Positions 39,967 through 49,236 are shown, counted from the stretch's first letter. The stretch: 64,000 nucleotides of DNA from Candidatus Saccharimonadota bacterium (GCA_017406905.1 JAFQXN010000006.1:124001-188000); one strand, 5' to 3'. Program-made: numbers and translations. The notes: a model not told the origin generated them from the sequence alone.

Positions 39967-41334
39967 CTACTCGCGAGTTGTGTCTAGTGACATAAAGCGC
40001 AAAAGCTCCGGATGGAAGTAAAGTTCAATTTTGCCCACAGCCCCGTGCCTATGCTTTGCAATCAAAAGTTCAGTAATATGTGTCTCTTCGTAATTATCGT
40101 CATTTTGTTTATAATAATCCGGGCGGTGCAAAAACATCACAAGGTCTGCGTCCTGCTCGATAGAGCCAGATTCACGCAAATCTGACAGTACTGGCCGCGG
40201 ATCATCTCGCCCAGTTACGTTACGCGATAACTGCGCCAACGCGACCACCGGTATTTCAAGTTCACGTGCTAGAATCTTTAGGCCACGTGAAATTTCCGTT
40301 ACCTCTTGTACACGATTCCCTTTATACCGATCGGAACCTTGAATTAGCTGCAAATAATCTACTATCACAATCCCAATATCGTGATCATGCTGCGCACGCC
40401 TAGCCTTATTGCGTAATTCCACAATCGTCATCGAACTCGTATCGTCTATATAGATTGGTATTTCATCCATCTCGCCCAGGGCATCGCCAATTCGTGAAAA
40501 TTCTTCATCAGATAAATTACCGGTTCGCATTTTCCAGTTGTCCACGCCGGAAACATCAGAAATCATCCTATCTACAATTTCGTTTGCCGCCATCTCCATT
40601 GAGAAAAACAGCACACCCTTCTTATTAATGCTAGCAATATTATATGCTAAGTTTTGTGCGAAAGTCGTCTTACCCATCGCCGGGCGTGCACCTACAATCA
40701 CTAAATCACCCTTCTGAAGGCCAGCAGTTTTCTTGTCTAAATCCCTGAATCCAGTCTTCAATCCGCGTAACGCACCTTTATTTTTTTGCAATTCTTCAAT
40801 CCTGTCAAACGCATCTGCCAATAACTCATCCATCGCCACATAATCACTCTTAATAATCTTATCAGATACTTCGAATAACTGCTTTTCTGCTACGCCTATC
40901 AAATCATCCGCGTTTGCACCCTCTTCGTATGCTTTCTCTGCAATTTCTGTACCAGCCTTAATCAATCTTCTTCTGACTGATGCTTTCTCTATAATATCCG
41001 CGTATGCTTTTGCGTGCGCCGCCGCTGGTACAAAATTAGACAATTCCGTAAGATAAGGTGCCCCGCCAATTTCTTTTAAATTTTTCGTAGATTTTAATTC
41101 TGCAGTAAGTGTTAATAAATCAATTGGCTTATGTTGGTCATATAATTGTAACATCGCGTCAAAAATAATCTCATGGCGTTTTTCGTAAAAATCTCTCGGC
41201 CGCAAAATCGTCAAAATTTCTGGCAAAACACTATCTTGCAGCATCACCGCACCCAGCAGGGATTTCTCGGCCACTATATCTTGCGGCGGCACTCTGCCAC
41301 CGGATTTATTAGAACGGGTTTCCTCCTCCATCAT
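39967..41334 (-). CDS. dnaB: Replicative DNA helicase DnaB
   Basis: Unwinds DNA at the fork. The 455 residues have the N-terminal DnaB domain (EKSLLGAVMLQDSVLPEIL), a linker, and the RecA-like domain with Walker A GARPAMGKTT, Walker B IVIVDYLQLI and SDLRESGSIEQDADLVMFLHR. No intein is present. ATG at 41334 (or 41331) is chosen over a GTG at 41349; GAGAGG lies just upstream and a TATAAT box (41352-41357) within the dnaX 3' end. It overlaps dnaX by 26 nt. Confidence 0.95.
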   Translation of the reverse strand: MMEEETRSNKSGGRVPPQDIVAEKSLLGAVMLQDSVLPEILTILRPRDFYEKRHEIIFDAMLQLYDQHKPIDLLTLTAELKSTKNLKEIGGAPYLTELSNFVPAAAHAKAYADIIEKASVRRRLIKAGTEIAEKAYEEGANADDLIGVAEKQLFEVSDKIIKSDYVAMDELLADAFDRIEELQKNKGALRGLKTGFRDLDKKTAGLQKGDLVIVGARPAMGKTTFAQNLAYNIASINKKGVLFFSMEMAANEIVDRMISDVSGVDNWKMRTGNLSDEEFSRIGDALGEMDEIPIYIDDTSSMTIVELRNKARRAQHDHDIGIVIVDYLQLIQGSDRYKGNRVQEVTEISRGLKILARELEIPVVALAQLSRNVTGRDDPRPVLSDLRESGSIEQDADLVMFLHRPDYYKQNDDNYEETHITELLIAKHRHGAVGKIELYFHPELLRFMSLDTTRE

Positions 41335-42637
41335 TTTGTACCTCTCCACCCATTATAGCAGAAATTTTTGCCAAAGTCTCATCCTTCATTTGATTATTTT
41401 GTGATTCTTCTGCATCATGAATCACCACTTTTATTCCGTTGGCCGCATCCACCAAAATACGCTTATTATTATCTCTCGCTAAAATACTTTTCACGATTTT
41501 TTTGTGCGGATAAATGTGCAGCGTATTGCTTACTATTTCATGATTGGTTTTCATAAGCTGAGAATATACTGCATCGCTTAGACTCTGCACTTTTGCCACG
41601 TAGGCACCCCAATCAAATGTCGCGGCTGACGGGGCAGGAGACGAAACCTGCTTTTCCTGAAGCACAAGGTTCTGATCTGGGCTTTTAACTCTAACCGGAG
41701 AAGAACCAGACTTGACTTTTAATGCCAATGCTGTAAGTAATTTTGCTTCGGCATACGGCGCCTTTACTTCTGGCAATTTTGCCAAAAGTGGCATCAACTC
41801 AGGCTTTGGCTCGGCTATTATCATTAAAATCATTTCCTCCGCCAAAGTTTCAGGCTTTACTCCAGCCGCCAACAAATCTTTCAAAATATTTGAAATTTTT
41901 ACAATATCACCACTAGCATAACAAGATAATAATTCAACAATCTTTCCATCTTCCGGTAGCCCCATAGCTGACACTACCATATCTTTTGTGATTTCGGCAT
42001 CGGATAGTGTGGAAATTTGATCAAGTAACGATAGTGAATCCCTAAAAGAACCGCCACCTCGTTTCGTCACGATTTTTAAAGCATCTTCATTAATTTTAAT
42101 TCCCTCTTTTTCCGCCACCGATCGCAAAAAATCATACATTATTTCGCTATCGGCCAATTTAAAGGTATAAGTCTGCGCTCTAGAAGTAATTGTTACTGGC
42201 ACTTTATAGGCGTCTGTCGTCGCCATAACAAAAATCGCGTGTGCCGGTGGCTCCTCTAATGTTTTCAGTAGTGCATTAAACGCTTCTTTTGTCAGCATGT
42301 GCACCTCATCGATAATATATATTTTATATTTTCCACTCGTAGGCGCAATTGCTACCTTCTCCCTTAGCTCACGGATATTGTCAATTCCGCGATTACTCGC
42401 GCCATCAATCTCAATAATATCTACATAGTCATCTTCCAGTTCGTATTTGAAACCATTCACCTCATGCGCAAAAATTCTCGCCACAGAAGTTTTGCCAGTG
42501 CCCCTAGGCCCCACAAAAAGATACGCGTGCCCTACTTTGCCTGCCTCCAGGGATTTCATTAGCGGCTCCGTCACCTGTTTCTGCCCCACCACATCGCTAA
42601 GCTTCAGCGGCCGATACCTTCGATACAAACTCTTCAT
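41309..42637 (-). CDS. dnaX: DNA polymerase III clamp-loader subunit DnaX, short form
   Basis: Clamp-loader ATPase, 442 residues. Walker A GPRGTGKTSVARIF, Walker B YIIDEVHML, sensor I MATTDAYKV and SRAQTYTF are present. Between the Walker A helix and IEIDGASNRGIDNIR the usual four-cysteine zinc module is replaced by a short FAHEVNGFKYELEDD segment. The C-terminal tau-type extension is short, and a Ser/Pro linker (about 310-345) contains small inverted repeats. ATG at 42637 follows TATAAT by 7 nt. Confidence 0.93.
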   Translation of the reverse strand: MKSLYRRYRPLKLSDVVGQKQVTEPLMKSLEAGKVGHAYLFVGPRGTGKTSVARIFAHEVNGFKYELEDDYVDIIEIDGASNRGIDNIRELREKVAIAPTSGKYKIYIIDEVHMLTKEAFNALLKTLEEPPAHAIFVMATTDAYKVPVTITSRAQTYTFKLADSEIMYDFLRSVAEKEGIKINEDALKIVTKRGGGSFRDSLSLLDQISTLSDAEITKDMVVSAMGLPEDGKIVELLSCYASGDIVKISNILKDLLAAGVKPETLAEEMILMIIAEPKPELMPLLAKLPEVKAPYAEAKLLTALALKVKSGSSPVRVKSPDQNLVLQEKQVSSPAPSAATFDWGAYVAKVQSLSDAVYSQLMKTNHEIVSNTLHIYPHKKIVKSILARDNNKRILVDAANGIKVVIHDAEESQNNQMKDETLAKISAIMGGEVQNDGGGNPF

Positions 42638-42657
42638 ATATATTATTATAGCACAAA

Positions 42658-43176
42658 CTACAGGGCTGCTTCTACGGCTGCCCAAGTCGCATCATCATTC
42701 TTTGCCGGAATCGTCACAGACACCTGCGAACCCTCGTGCAAATGAAAATAAGTCACCGAAGCATATAGAATCTGATACTCTTTTCCAGAAACTTCCACAA
42801 AATACTTATCGTCATGGTGTGTAAGTGTACCAATTACCGTCTTGCGCTCTACTGGGCCAATTTGTTTGTATAAGAACTTGCCATCCTCAGTAATCGTTAA
42901 TTTCATAATATCGCCCTCAACCAGTTTAGACTTAGAGGCGTAATTAGCTGGTACTGGATAATTTTTCCCATCTGGGCCAATCATAATCTGGCCGTCAAAA
43001 ATCCCCTCAATAATCTTACCCTCTGGGCTAGAAACCACCGTCTCTCTCGGCGCAGAAATCGCCTCGCCATCACCAATAATTGAAATCAACAACTCCTTCG
43101 CGGCGGACAAACTAGTCTCCGCTTCGCTCAACAAGCTACGCAATCTTTTTATTTGTTTTTCCGGTATTTCAGACAT
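42658..43176 (-). CDS. Conserved CPR-type hypothetical protein
   Basis: A 172-residue soluble protein: N-terminal coiled coil (EKQIKRLRSLLSEAETSLSAAKELL), then beta-rich domains with EGIFDGQIMIGPDGKNYPVP and YASKSKLVEGDIMKL. I recall this arrangement in other CPR genomes without known function; the middle looks like an OB- or S1-like nucleic-acid or metal-sensing barrel, unproven. ATG at 43176 has GAGGTG upstream, with AT-rich promoter sequence around 43195-43225. Confidence 0.72.
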   Translation of the reverse strand: MSEIPEKQIKRLRSLLSEAETSLSAAKELLISIIGDGEAISAPRETVVSSPEGKIIEGIFDGQIMIGPDGKNYPVPANYASKSKLVEGDIMKLTITEDGKFLYKQIGPVERKTVIGTLTHHDDKYFVEVSGKEYQILYASVTYFHLHEGSQVSVTIPAKNDDATWAAVEAAL

Positions 43177-43312
43177 CACCTCGCATCCTGTCTAAATATA
43201 GTATTAATATTATATTATATCTTTCCAGTAGTAAAGTCAAGGTTTTTTTCTGAAAGTTTTCCACCTTCAAAACACCGGTCACGCCCAAAGTGTTGTAAAA
43301 TTTACAATGAAG
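43177..43312. other. Intergenic region with inverted repeats and promoter
   Basis: The 136 bp gap holds a perfect inverted repeat TTGTAAA/TTTACAA around 43293-43308, just after the stop of the thioredoxin-fold gene. It also has a weaker AACAC/GTGTT hairpin nearby, and an AT-rich minus-strand promoter (TTGACT with TATAAT/TAATAT) for the gene at 42658-43176. No protein is encoded. Confidence 0.45.
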
Positions 43313-44374
43313 CTACTCTGACTTCCACAGTCCAGTATGTCTGGCCCCATCATAAATCATCGTAGGAATACCTTTGACTTTCAACTCGTTCTCCACAATA
43401 TTACGATTCTCATTCATTTTGTCGGTAATTTCTGGATAGTCCACAATATTGCGAATTTCTTTAATGCCGTCCTTATCTACGCCCGCTTCGCTCAGCCATT
43501 GCTCTAATTTATCTATGGCTTCTTCGCGCGAATAATCTTCATTAAACTTATTCTGGTAAGAAACGCCCTCGCTGTCTCTATCGGTAAACACATGGTCAAT
43601 CAAACCTAATGCCAACCCAGACTCAAATTGCTCTGCCGCGAACATATATCGCACAATAATCTCAGAATTTTTGAATTTATATTCGTCATTGGCATCTTGA
43701 ATTGCAAATGGTACCAGCCTTACATTATACTGCTCGAAAAACCCTGCCGCCTTTTGATTACGGTATGAGACCATACACACAGAACAGCCGGGATCAAATA
43801 TATCCACTGCAATCTTATCTGATACGTTGCCACCATTTTCTGCACTTATGACTGAGATATAATTAAAATCATAATCCTCCGCATTATAGCTACGGAATTT
43901 ATCTGGGATTGCCTCAAATATTTCACCCCATTCCGTAAACCATCTGCCAGTTGCTTCAAAAACATTAGTCGGCTCCGTCTCGTCAATCGAGCAAACCTCT
44001 GCGCCTAGCGAGCAAGCTGATGGTTTTGTCACATTGCAACTCCCCAGTGCCCACAAGGCCAACAAAGACTTAATCGCCGTCAGAATCGCCCATACCGCTA
44101 TTATTACAATCAACACCGATAGCACCTCAATCAATATCGAAAGTGGTTTCAGCCACTTAGGATGCTTAATTATCACCCGGCTAAGCAGCGTATTTTTAAT
44201 ATCGTCCTTAAACCCTGTTTCACATTTTTGTAAACGCACTTTCTTCCATAAACACCCCCACGCTTTTTTAAATGCTTTCAAGTAAGCTTTCCCTACTTTT
44301 GGCTTAAAGATTGAAATCACGGCAACAAAAACCCCAATAATTGCCAAAATAATAAATGCAGCTATACACACCAT
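43313..44374 (-). CDS. Membrane protein with exported thioredoxin-fold (CxxC) domain
   Basis: A 353-residue protein with a first membrane helix (about 1-22), a basic cytoplasmic stretch, a second membrane region (about 78-110) and an exported C-terminal domain. The latter has IFDPGCSVCMVSYRN, a CxxC redox motif, and VKGIPTMIYDG with the cis-proline typical of thioredoxin folds. It probably oxidises or reduces disulfides outside the membrane. Four more cysteines lie in the loop after the second helix. A TACAAT box lies 9 nt before the ATG. Confidence 0.8.
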   Translation of the reverse strand: MVCIAAFIILAIIGVFVAVISIFKPKVGKAYLKAFKKAWGCLWKKVRLQKCETGFKDDIKNTLLSRVIIKHPKWLKPLSILIEVLSVLIVIIAVWAILTAIKSLLALWALGSCNVTKPSACSLGAEVCSIDETEPTNVFEATGRWFTEWGEIFEAIPDKFRSYNAEDYDFNYISVISAENGGNVSDKIAVDIFDPGCSVCMVSYRNQKAAGFFEQYNVRLVPFAIQDANDEYKFKNSEIIVRYMFAAEQFESGLALGLIDHVFTDRDSEGVSYQNKFNEDYSREEAIDKLEQWLSEAGVDKDGIKEIRNIVDYPEITDKMNENRNIVENELKVKGIPTMIYDGARHTGLWKSE

Positions 44375-44392
44375 AATAAAATTATTGTAGCA

Positions 44393-45556
44393 CTAGTGTA
44401 ATATTTTTTCCATAACTTTTTTGACTTTTGTCACGTCTTCTCGTCGATTATGTAGTCCCAACGAAAACCTAATTAGCGGCGGCATTCCCAGTACGTGGTC
44501 AAGGTAATAATGCGCACAAAAGTATCCAGTCCTTGCCATGATATTCTCACGCGAAAGTGCCGCACCTAGTAGATGCGAATCCAGCCCCTCCACGTAGAAT
44601 GACATTGTTGGATTTGCTTCTTTATTTACCAAATGCACTTTCTCAGAACTTTTCAAAAAATCATACAAATCGTGATAATTTTCTTCCAAGTTTTTCCAAT
44701 CTGCCTTTGGCAATTTCACTAGCCAATCTAATGCCGCACCTAATCCAATAATTTCTCCCCAAGCTTGAAGACCAGATTCAAATCTAGTGTATCGATGTTC
44801 CTTCCCCTCAGCAGATAGCAAATAAGCATCTTTTGTTACATCATCCACCATACCGCCACCTACAAATCCTACAGACATTTTTGCAGCCAAATCGTCGCGC
44901 CACACAATCACGCCCAGCGAAGGTGCGTATAGTTTATGTGCCGAGAAACAAATCGCGTCCACCTCTACGCCTCGTAAAACTTCTGCAGAATGTGCCATAG
45001 CCTGCGCCGCGTCAATAATCACAATCCCGCCAGCTTTATGTATTTTTTTAGTTAGCTCGGCTACATTTGACAATTTACGCCCATCAAAATTCGATGCACA
45101 ATTTACCACTACTATCGCATCCGTAAAATCATAGCTATCCACATCAATCGTACCATCATCATTTCTCACCATCACCTCGCGCGGCAACCCAGTACGCTCA
45201 TGAAAAGCCATCGATGCCAAAAACGGCGAATTATGCTCAATCTCACTGGTCATAATCTTCTTAAACGCATCCTGTCGTATTTGCGATAAAATCAAATTAA
45301 TGCCATAAGTCGTATTCAATGTAAAACTAACGGTATATTTCTTACCAGAAAGTTTTAAAAACTTCAATACTTTCTCTCTGGTCGCTTCGACTTTCCCATC
45401 TGTCACCACGCCCCATTTATATTTCACTCTCTCGCCACACGAATTATGCTCAGTATAATAATTATTCACCGCTTCAATCACGCAGCGTGGCCGCAAGCTT
45501 TGGCAAGCTCCATCCAAATACACTTCCCCCTCACCTAAATAATCAAAATCTTCCAT
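44393..45556 (-). CDS. SufS-like class V aminotransferase/cysteine desulfurase
   Basis: A 387-residue PLP enzyme: YLDGACQSLRP at the N-terminus, HNSPFLASM, DAAQAMAHS, the PLP lysine in FSAHKLYAPS and the active cysteine in ARTGYFCAHYYL. This differs from the IscS-type enzyme at 14434. Neither sufB/C/D nor sufU lies nearby, so its sulfur acceptor is unknown. ATG is 6 nt after TATAAT (45563-45568), directly downstream of the rplL terminator. Confidence 0.85.
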   Translation of the reverse strand: MEDFDYLGEGEVYLDGACQSLRPRCVIEAVNNYYTEHNSCGERVKYKWGVVTDGKVEATREKVLKFLKLSGKKYTVSFTLNTTYGINLILSQIRQDAFKKIMTSEIEHNSPFLASMAFHERTGLPREVMVRNDDGTIDVDSYDFTDAIVVVNCASNFDGRKLSNVAELTKKIHKAGGIVIIDAAQAMAHSAEVLRGVEVDAICFSAHKLYAPSLGVIVWRDDLAAKMSVGFVGGGMVDDVTKDAYLLSAEGKEHRYTRFESGLQAWGEIIGLGAALDWLVKLPKADWKNLEENYHDLYDFLKSSEKVHLVNKEANPTMSFYVEGLDSHLLGAALSRENIMARTGYFCAHYYLDHVLGMPPLIRFSLGLHNRREDVTKVKKVMEKILH

Positions 45557-45580
45557 ACAGCCATTATATCATAAAAACAA

Positions 45581-45634
45581 AAAACCCTCTAAGGACTGCA
45601 GGCTTGGTCGCGCTGTGTGTCCGAAAAGGGTTTT
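45581..45634 (-). terminator. rplJL terminator, also a palindromic-element-like hairpin
   Basis: AAAACCCTCTAAGGAC (45581-45596) pairs with GTCCGAAAAGGGTTTT (45619-45634) with few mismatches; on the minus strand the stem is followed by T-rich sequence. The loop contains AGGCTTGGTCGCGCTGTGTG, resembling the core of the palindromic elements. Confidence 0.75.
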
Positions 45635-45663
45635 GATTCAACAATTAGCTAACCATTTGAAGA

Positions 45664-46035
45664 TTAAGCAAGCTCTACAGTCGCACCAGCTTCTTCGAGA
45701 GCCTTCTTCATCGCTTCAGCATCAGCCTTCGCGACTTTCTCTTTGACGGTCGCAGGAGCACCATCTACGATAGCCTTAGCTTCGCCAAGACCAAGCCCAG
45801 TGGCTTCCTTCACGGCCTTGATCACTGCAATCTTTTGTGCACCAGCATCTTTAAGTACCACATCGTACTCGGATTTGCCTTCATCTGCACCAGCAGCTTC
45901 GCCACCAGCTACAGCGACTACCGCCGCCGCTGGCTCAATGCCGTATTCATCTTTAAGTAAAGTCTTGAGTTCATTGACTTCAAGCACGGTCATATTGACA
46001 AGCTCTTCAGCCAACTTCTTAATATCAGTTGCCAT
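45664..46035 (-). CDS. rplL: 50S ribosomal protein L7/L12
   Basis: 123 residues. An N-terminal dimerisation domain ([20 protein letters not shown]), an Ala/Gly hinge and the C-terminal factor-binding domain with [27 protein letters not shown]. It recruits translation factors to the ribosome stalk. A Shine-Dalgarno (AAAGGA) precedes the ATG, 20 nt after rplJ. Confidence 0.97.
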   Translation of the reverse strand: MATDIKKLAEELVNMTVLEVNELKTLLKDEYGIEPAAAVVAVAGGEAAGADEGKSEYDVVLKDAGAQKIAVIKAVKEATGLGLGEAKAIVDGAPATVKEKVAKADAEAMKKALEEAGATVELA

Positions 46036-46055
46036 ATAATATCCTTTCTTTGTAA

Positions 46056-46622
46056 TTATTTGGTTGCTTCCTCAGTCGGCTGCTCTTCTGCCGGCTTCTC
46101 TTCGGCAGACGCTTCAGCTGGCTTTGCGGTTACGGTCTCAGGCTTGTTTTCCAAACCGGAAACAATACCATTGATGCCAGAAAGAAGCGTATCGACGACC
46201 TGTGCAATAAGCTCGTTTTTGGTTGGAAGATTACCGAGAGTGGTGACTTCATCTTTGGAAAGAGCAGCGCCATCGCTTCCGAAGCCACCCACTAATTCCA
46301 TCTTTGCGTGAGTTTTTGCAAATTTTGTCAAAACTTTCGCAGCGTCAAAATCTTCATCCGAACCAAGAGCGTACAAAAGTTGGCCAGTTAAGCCAGAAGT
46401 CTCGGTGTCTTTATAAGCCGCAATTTCTTTCATCGCGACTTTCACCAAGCGGTTCTTTACCACTTTTATTTTTACGCCCATCTCACGAGCCATTTTGCGA
46501 AGCTCTTGCAACTCTGCCACGGTCAAACCTTCGTACTTAGCGTATACGACCATCTTTGAGTTGTTAAGCAGTTCCGTCAAATCAGCAACCAACGTAGTCT
46601 TTTTATCTTTTGAAATTGCCAT
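46056..46622 (-). CDS. rplJ: 50S ribosomal protein L10
   Basis: 188 residues. It anchors L7/L12 on the ribosome. N-terminal [31 protein letters not shown] and [14 protein letters not shown] are typical; the tail is Glu/Ala/Thr-rich. An L10-type leader precedes it, implying autoregulation by L10-L12 binding. AAAGGA lies before the ATG. Confidence 0.97.
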   Translation of the reverse strand: MAISKDKKTTLVADLTELLNNSKMVVYAKYEGLTVAELQELRKMAREMGVKIKVVKNRLVKVAMKEIAAYKDTETSGLTGQLLYALGSDEDFDAAKVLTKFAKTHAKMELVGGFGSDGAALSKDEVTTLGNLPTKNELIAQVVDTLLSGINGIVSGLENKPETVTAKPAEASAEEKPAEEQPTEEATK

Positions 46623-46745
46623 AAAAAGTTCCTTTGGTTATGTTAATATTTGGCTAGCTAATTGTTAAGCGTGCGTCACCAAACAAATTTAAGAAAATTC
46701 CTCGGTGGCATAATTAAGAGTACACTCCGCCACTGTCTTTGGTAA
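46623..46745 (-). promoter_or_regulatory. Ribosomal protein L10 leader RNA
   Basis: The transcribed leader contains AAAGACAGTGGCGG (from 46740 down) and, after a short hairpin, GCCACCGAGG (46699-46710), which match the paired kink-turn segments of the known L10 leader. L10 (with L12) binding there would repress rplJL translation. Confidence 0.75.
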
Positions 46746-46753
46746 CTGCCCTA

Positions 46754-46782
46754 ATTATACCACTAAGCATAAATAAATGCAA
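46754..46782 (-). promoter_or_regulatory. rplJL promoter
   Basis: TTGCAT (46777-46782), 17 bp, TATAAT (46754-46759) preceded by TGG, about 130 bp before rplJ, directly upstream of the L10 leader. Confidence 0.7.
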
Positions 46783-46783
46783 G

Positions 46784-46808
46784 AAAAAGCCCGCTCTTCC
46801 GAACGGGC
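46784..46808 (-). terminator. Terminator of the acidic-tail membrane protein gene
   Basis: On the minus strand GCCCGTTC and GAGCGGGC form an 8 bp stem with a GGAA tetraloop, followed by five T. It separates the 46816-47592 gene from the rplJ promoter. Confidence 0.85.
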
Positions 46809-46815
46809 CCAGAGG

Positions 46816-47592
46816 TTATAAAGCGTTGAGCTTCGAAAGTAGGTTCAAAGCCCAATCCGATTCTTCGGGTTTGTGGGGTTCCTCGATTTCCTCTTCCGTC
46901 GGGTTCACCTCCAGCTCAGGCTCCTCGATTTCTTTCTCCGACTCTACCGCCGACTCCGGCTCTTCAAAGTCGGACTCCTCGACCACGGGTTCTTTCTCCT
47001 GATCGAGTTCCTCAGAGTCGAACCCTGTATTCTCCGGCCGAGATTCTTTTAAAATGCTCCTTTCAAATACGATTTCGTCCATCGGGGCAAAGCCTTGCCT
47101 TTCCGGTTGGGGCGGAATCTCGTCTGAGGAGCTGTACCTGTTCTTGTAGGCTAGCTCCATAATCTCTGGATACATACTCAGGTAGGCATCAATTCGGTTT
47201 TCCGAAATCATCATTCGGAAATCCATTTTACGGTAGTATACCCATCGAACGATGCTGCCTACGACGAGTACCACGACTGCCACCGCAATCATCGCCACCA
47301 GGCCGGGAAGCGGTACGGCACTGTTCAGCTTATGGAGCAACCGCATCGCTACATACACGATAGCGGTTATCCCGCCCACCAGAGCAAGGAAACTAATCAT
47401 CGCCGAAAACGAGCCTCGGCAGTTGAATCGCTCTTGGTTTGCGTTGTAGTACCGCAGGCAGGCTTGGAAGTCGCTGTACTGCTTTTTCCATGCCCAGCCA
47501 CTTACCACGCGGGAATCACTATAAGCGATTTCCGCCCAGTCACGTTTCCTTTCCAGGAAAAACGTATCGGGCTTGAATACCAATTTAAACAT
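46816..47592 (-). CDS. Two-helix membrane protein with acidic C-terminal tail
   Basis: A 258-residue protein. An N-terminal soluble segment (MFKLVFKPDTFFLERKRDW), two membrane helices (about 65-90 and 98-122), a short domain, and an extremely Glu/Pro-rich tail over the last 80 residues. No family was recognised. ATG at 47592 has GAGGTG just upstream and a TATAAT box some 70 nt further back, so it is leadered; a TTG at 47640 is rejected. The gene seems more G+C-rich in codon choice than its neighbours. Confidence 0.7.
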   Translation of the reverse strand: MFKLVFKPDTFFLERKRDWAEIAYSDSRVVSGWAWKKQYSDFQACLRYYNANQERFNCRGSFSAMISFLALVGGITAIVYVAMRLLHKLNSAVPLPGLVAMIAVAVVVLVVGSIVRWVYYRKMDFRMMISENRIDAYLSMYPEIMELAYKNRYSSSDEIPPQPERQGFAPMDEIVFERSILKESRPENTGFDSEELDQEKEPVVEESDFEEPESAVESEKEIEEPELEVNPTEEEIEEPHKPEESDWALNLLSKLNAL

Positions 47593-47692
47593 ACTATTCA
47601 CCTCTTTCCAAAAGTACGAAAAAGTGTCCTTTAGATGCAAAGAAACACCCCCTCACCTTTAATTATATCACACTTCCGCGAAAAAGTCAATA

Positions 47693-48256
47693 CTAAGATA
47701 AACGTTTTGTCGTCACAAACTGGAAAATCGAGCCAATTACAGATAGTCCTATCAACATTGGCCAGTAATACGCCTCTTGATTTATCTCTGTAGCAAGTGC
47801 GAAAATCGCCAAAGTCAGTGCATACGCTCCCGCTACGGCCGTCGCCACTATTGTCGCCGGCTTCATTATCATCACTGCGGCCCCAGCCGCTATCACGCCC
47901 ACTACACCACCAATGGCCAGGGTAGACATCTCTGCGCCAAAGTATCTTACCGTGACTATCATCACTAGGGCAAAACATATTCCCCCCAGGCATAATTTTT
48001 CAATTGAAAACCCAAGCAGTGCCAGCAGTAAGCCTCCAGCTATCGGCAAAAGCAACTGATAAAGCGAATTCCCCGCAATCTCCGGCACCATATTATTCAC
48101 CGTGGGCATCAAAAATCCCATCAAATTATATCCGAGGATGAACCAAATTATAAAAAATGCAATCTTCTTCACCCGATACCCGAATAACAGTACCGTCAAC
48201 CCCAGGGCAATAAAAATCAACAACTCATAGATTTCCATTTTGCCTACAAATTCCAT
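47693..48256 (-). CDS. Polytopic membrane protein, DUF4203-like
   Basis: A 187-residue protein with about seven short membrane helices and a repeated Gly-rich pattern (LPIAGGLLLALLGFSIEKLCLGGICFALVMI is typical of its style). It resembles DUF4203/TMEM198-type proteins; no function is known. ATG at 48256 is 6 nt after TATAAT (48263-48268, preceded by TGT); the longer frame reads CYN through it. It lies directly after the rplKA terminator. Confidence 0.65.
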   Translation of the reverse strand: MEFVGKMEIYELLIFIALGLTVLLFGYRVKKIAFFIIWFILGYNLMGFLMPTVNNMVPEIAGNSLYQLLLPIAGGLLLALLGFSIEKLCLGGICFALVMIVTVRYFGAEMSTLAIGGVVGVIAAGAAVMIMKPATIVATAVAGAYALTLAIFALATEINQEAYYWPMLIGLSVIGSIFQFVTTKRLS

Positions 48257-48272
48257 AAGCTCATTATAACAC

Positions 48273-48323
48273 AAAAATAACGGGCAACCCAAACTAAACA
48301 CGCATTCAGATCACCCGTTATTT
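48273..48323 (-). terminator. rplKA terminator
   Basis: AAATAACGGG and CCCGTTATTT form a 10 bp stem around a 29 nt loop, followed by TTG in a T-rich tract on the minus strand. The large loop resembles the rplL terminator design but lacks the CTTGG core. Confidence 0.7.
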
Positions 48324-48324
48324 A

Positions 48325-49236
48325 TTAGTTATAAAGATTTTCGATTTGAATCGAAGGCCCCATCGTGGTAGTAATAAAGATGGACTTTACGTATGTACCC
48401 TTTAGTGAGGCAGGCTTCTGAGCCTTCAAAGAATCGAGGAAAGCATTAATGTTCTCGAGTAATTTTTCCGCTCCGAACGACACCTTGCCTACGCCAATAT
48501 GTACAATTGCTTGTTTATCTACGCGGTATTCCACCTTACCAGCTTTCGCCTCTTTTACGGCTTTTTCTACATCTGTAGTTACCGTGCCAGCCTTTGGATT
48601 TGGCATTAAACCTTTTGGCCCCAACAAGCGTGCAAACTTACCTAATTTTGGCATATACTGCGGTGTAGAAATCAATACGTCGAAATCAATCACGCCTTTT
48701 TCGAGCTGTTTCAAAAATTCTTCATCTTCAGCAACGTCTGCACCAGCAGCTTTCGCCGCCTTGCAAATATCAAGAGGCGCAAAAACCGCCACGCGCACAG
48801 TCTTACCGTTCCCGTTTGGTAGCACTAAAGTAGTACGAATATTTTGGTCAGCTTGTCGCGGATCAACCCCAAGACGTGCGTGCACTTCCACGCTGGCATC
48901 GAATTTAACCGGACTAGTCTTCACGGCTAAATCAATAGCCTCATTCAAATTATAGACTTTACCCTTTTCAATCAATTTCGCTGTCTCCTGATACTTCTTG
49001 CCGCGACGCTCTATCCTAGGACGCGTCACCGGCGCAGCACCTTTTGGCTTTTCGCCTGCAGCTTCCGCAGCTGCGCGCTCAGCTTTACGAGCCTGGCGCT
49101 CTTCCTCGGCCTTTACTTCCTCAAGATGTTTCTTGGATTTCTTCCCAGACTTTGCAAAAGTCTCCTGGGTATCAACTTCCTCAGCCACCTCAGGCATCTC
49201 AATATTTTTTAAATCTTTGGCTTCTTCTTCTGCCAT
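48325..49236 (-). CDS. rplA: 50S ribosomal protein L1 with N-terminal extension
   Basis: 303 residues. The L1 core starts near residue 75 (KYQETAKLIEKGKVYNLNEAIDLAVKT) and includes FDASVEVHARLGVDPRQADQNIR and the C-terminal TMGPSIQIE. About 70 residues of charged Lys/Glu/Ala-rich sequence precede it, absent from typical L1. A small inverted repeat (about 49144-49169) lies in the extension. AAAGGA lies before the ATG; it is co-transcribed with rplK. Confidence 0.95.
   Translation of the reverse strand: MAEEEAKDLKNIEMPEVAEEVDTQETFAKSGKKSKKHLEEVKAEEERQARKAERAAAEAAGEKPKGAAPVTRPRIERRGKKYQETAKLIEKGKVYNLNEAIDLAVKTSPVKFDASVEVHARLGVDPRQADQNIRTTLVLPNGNGKTVRVAVFAPLDICKAAKAAGADVAEDEEFLKQLEKGVIDFDVLISTPQYMPKLGKFARLLGPKGLMPNPKAGTVTTDVEKAVKEAKAGKVEYRVDKQAIVHIGVGKVSFGAEKLLENINAFLDSLKAQKPASLKGTYVKSIFITTTMGPSIQIENLYN

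Noticed and set aside
41620-41710. Inverted repeats in the Ser/Pro linker of dnaX
   Set aside because: The arms are weak (GGTTCT/AGAACC) and this linker is variable in all DnaX proteins, so an insertion cannot be argued.
49144-49169. CCCAG..CTGGG inverted repeat in the rplA N-terminal extension
   Set aside because: Short and without the family core; kept only as a note in the rplA entry.
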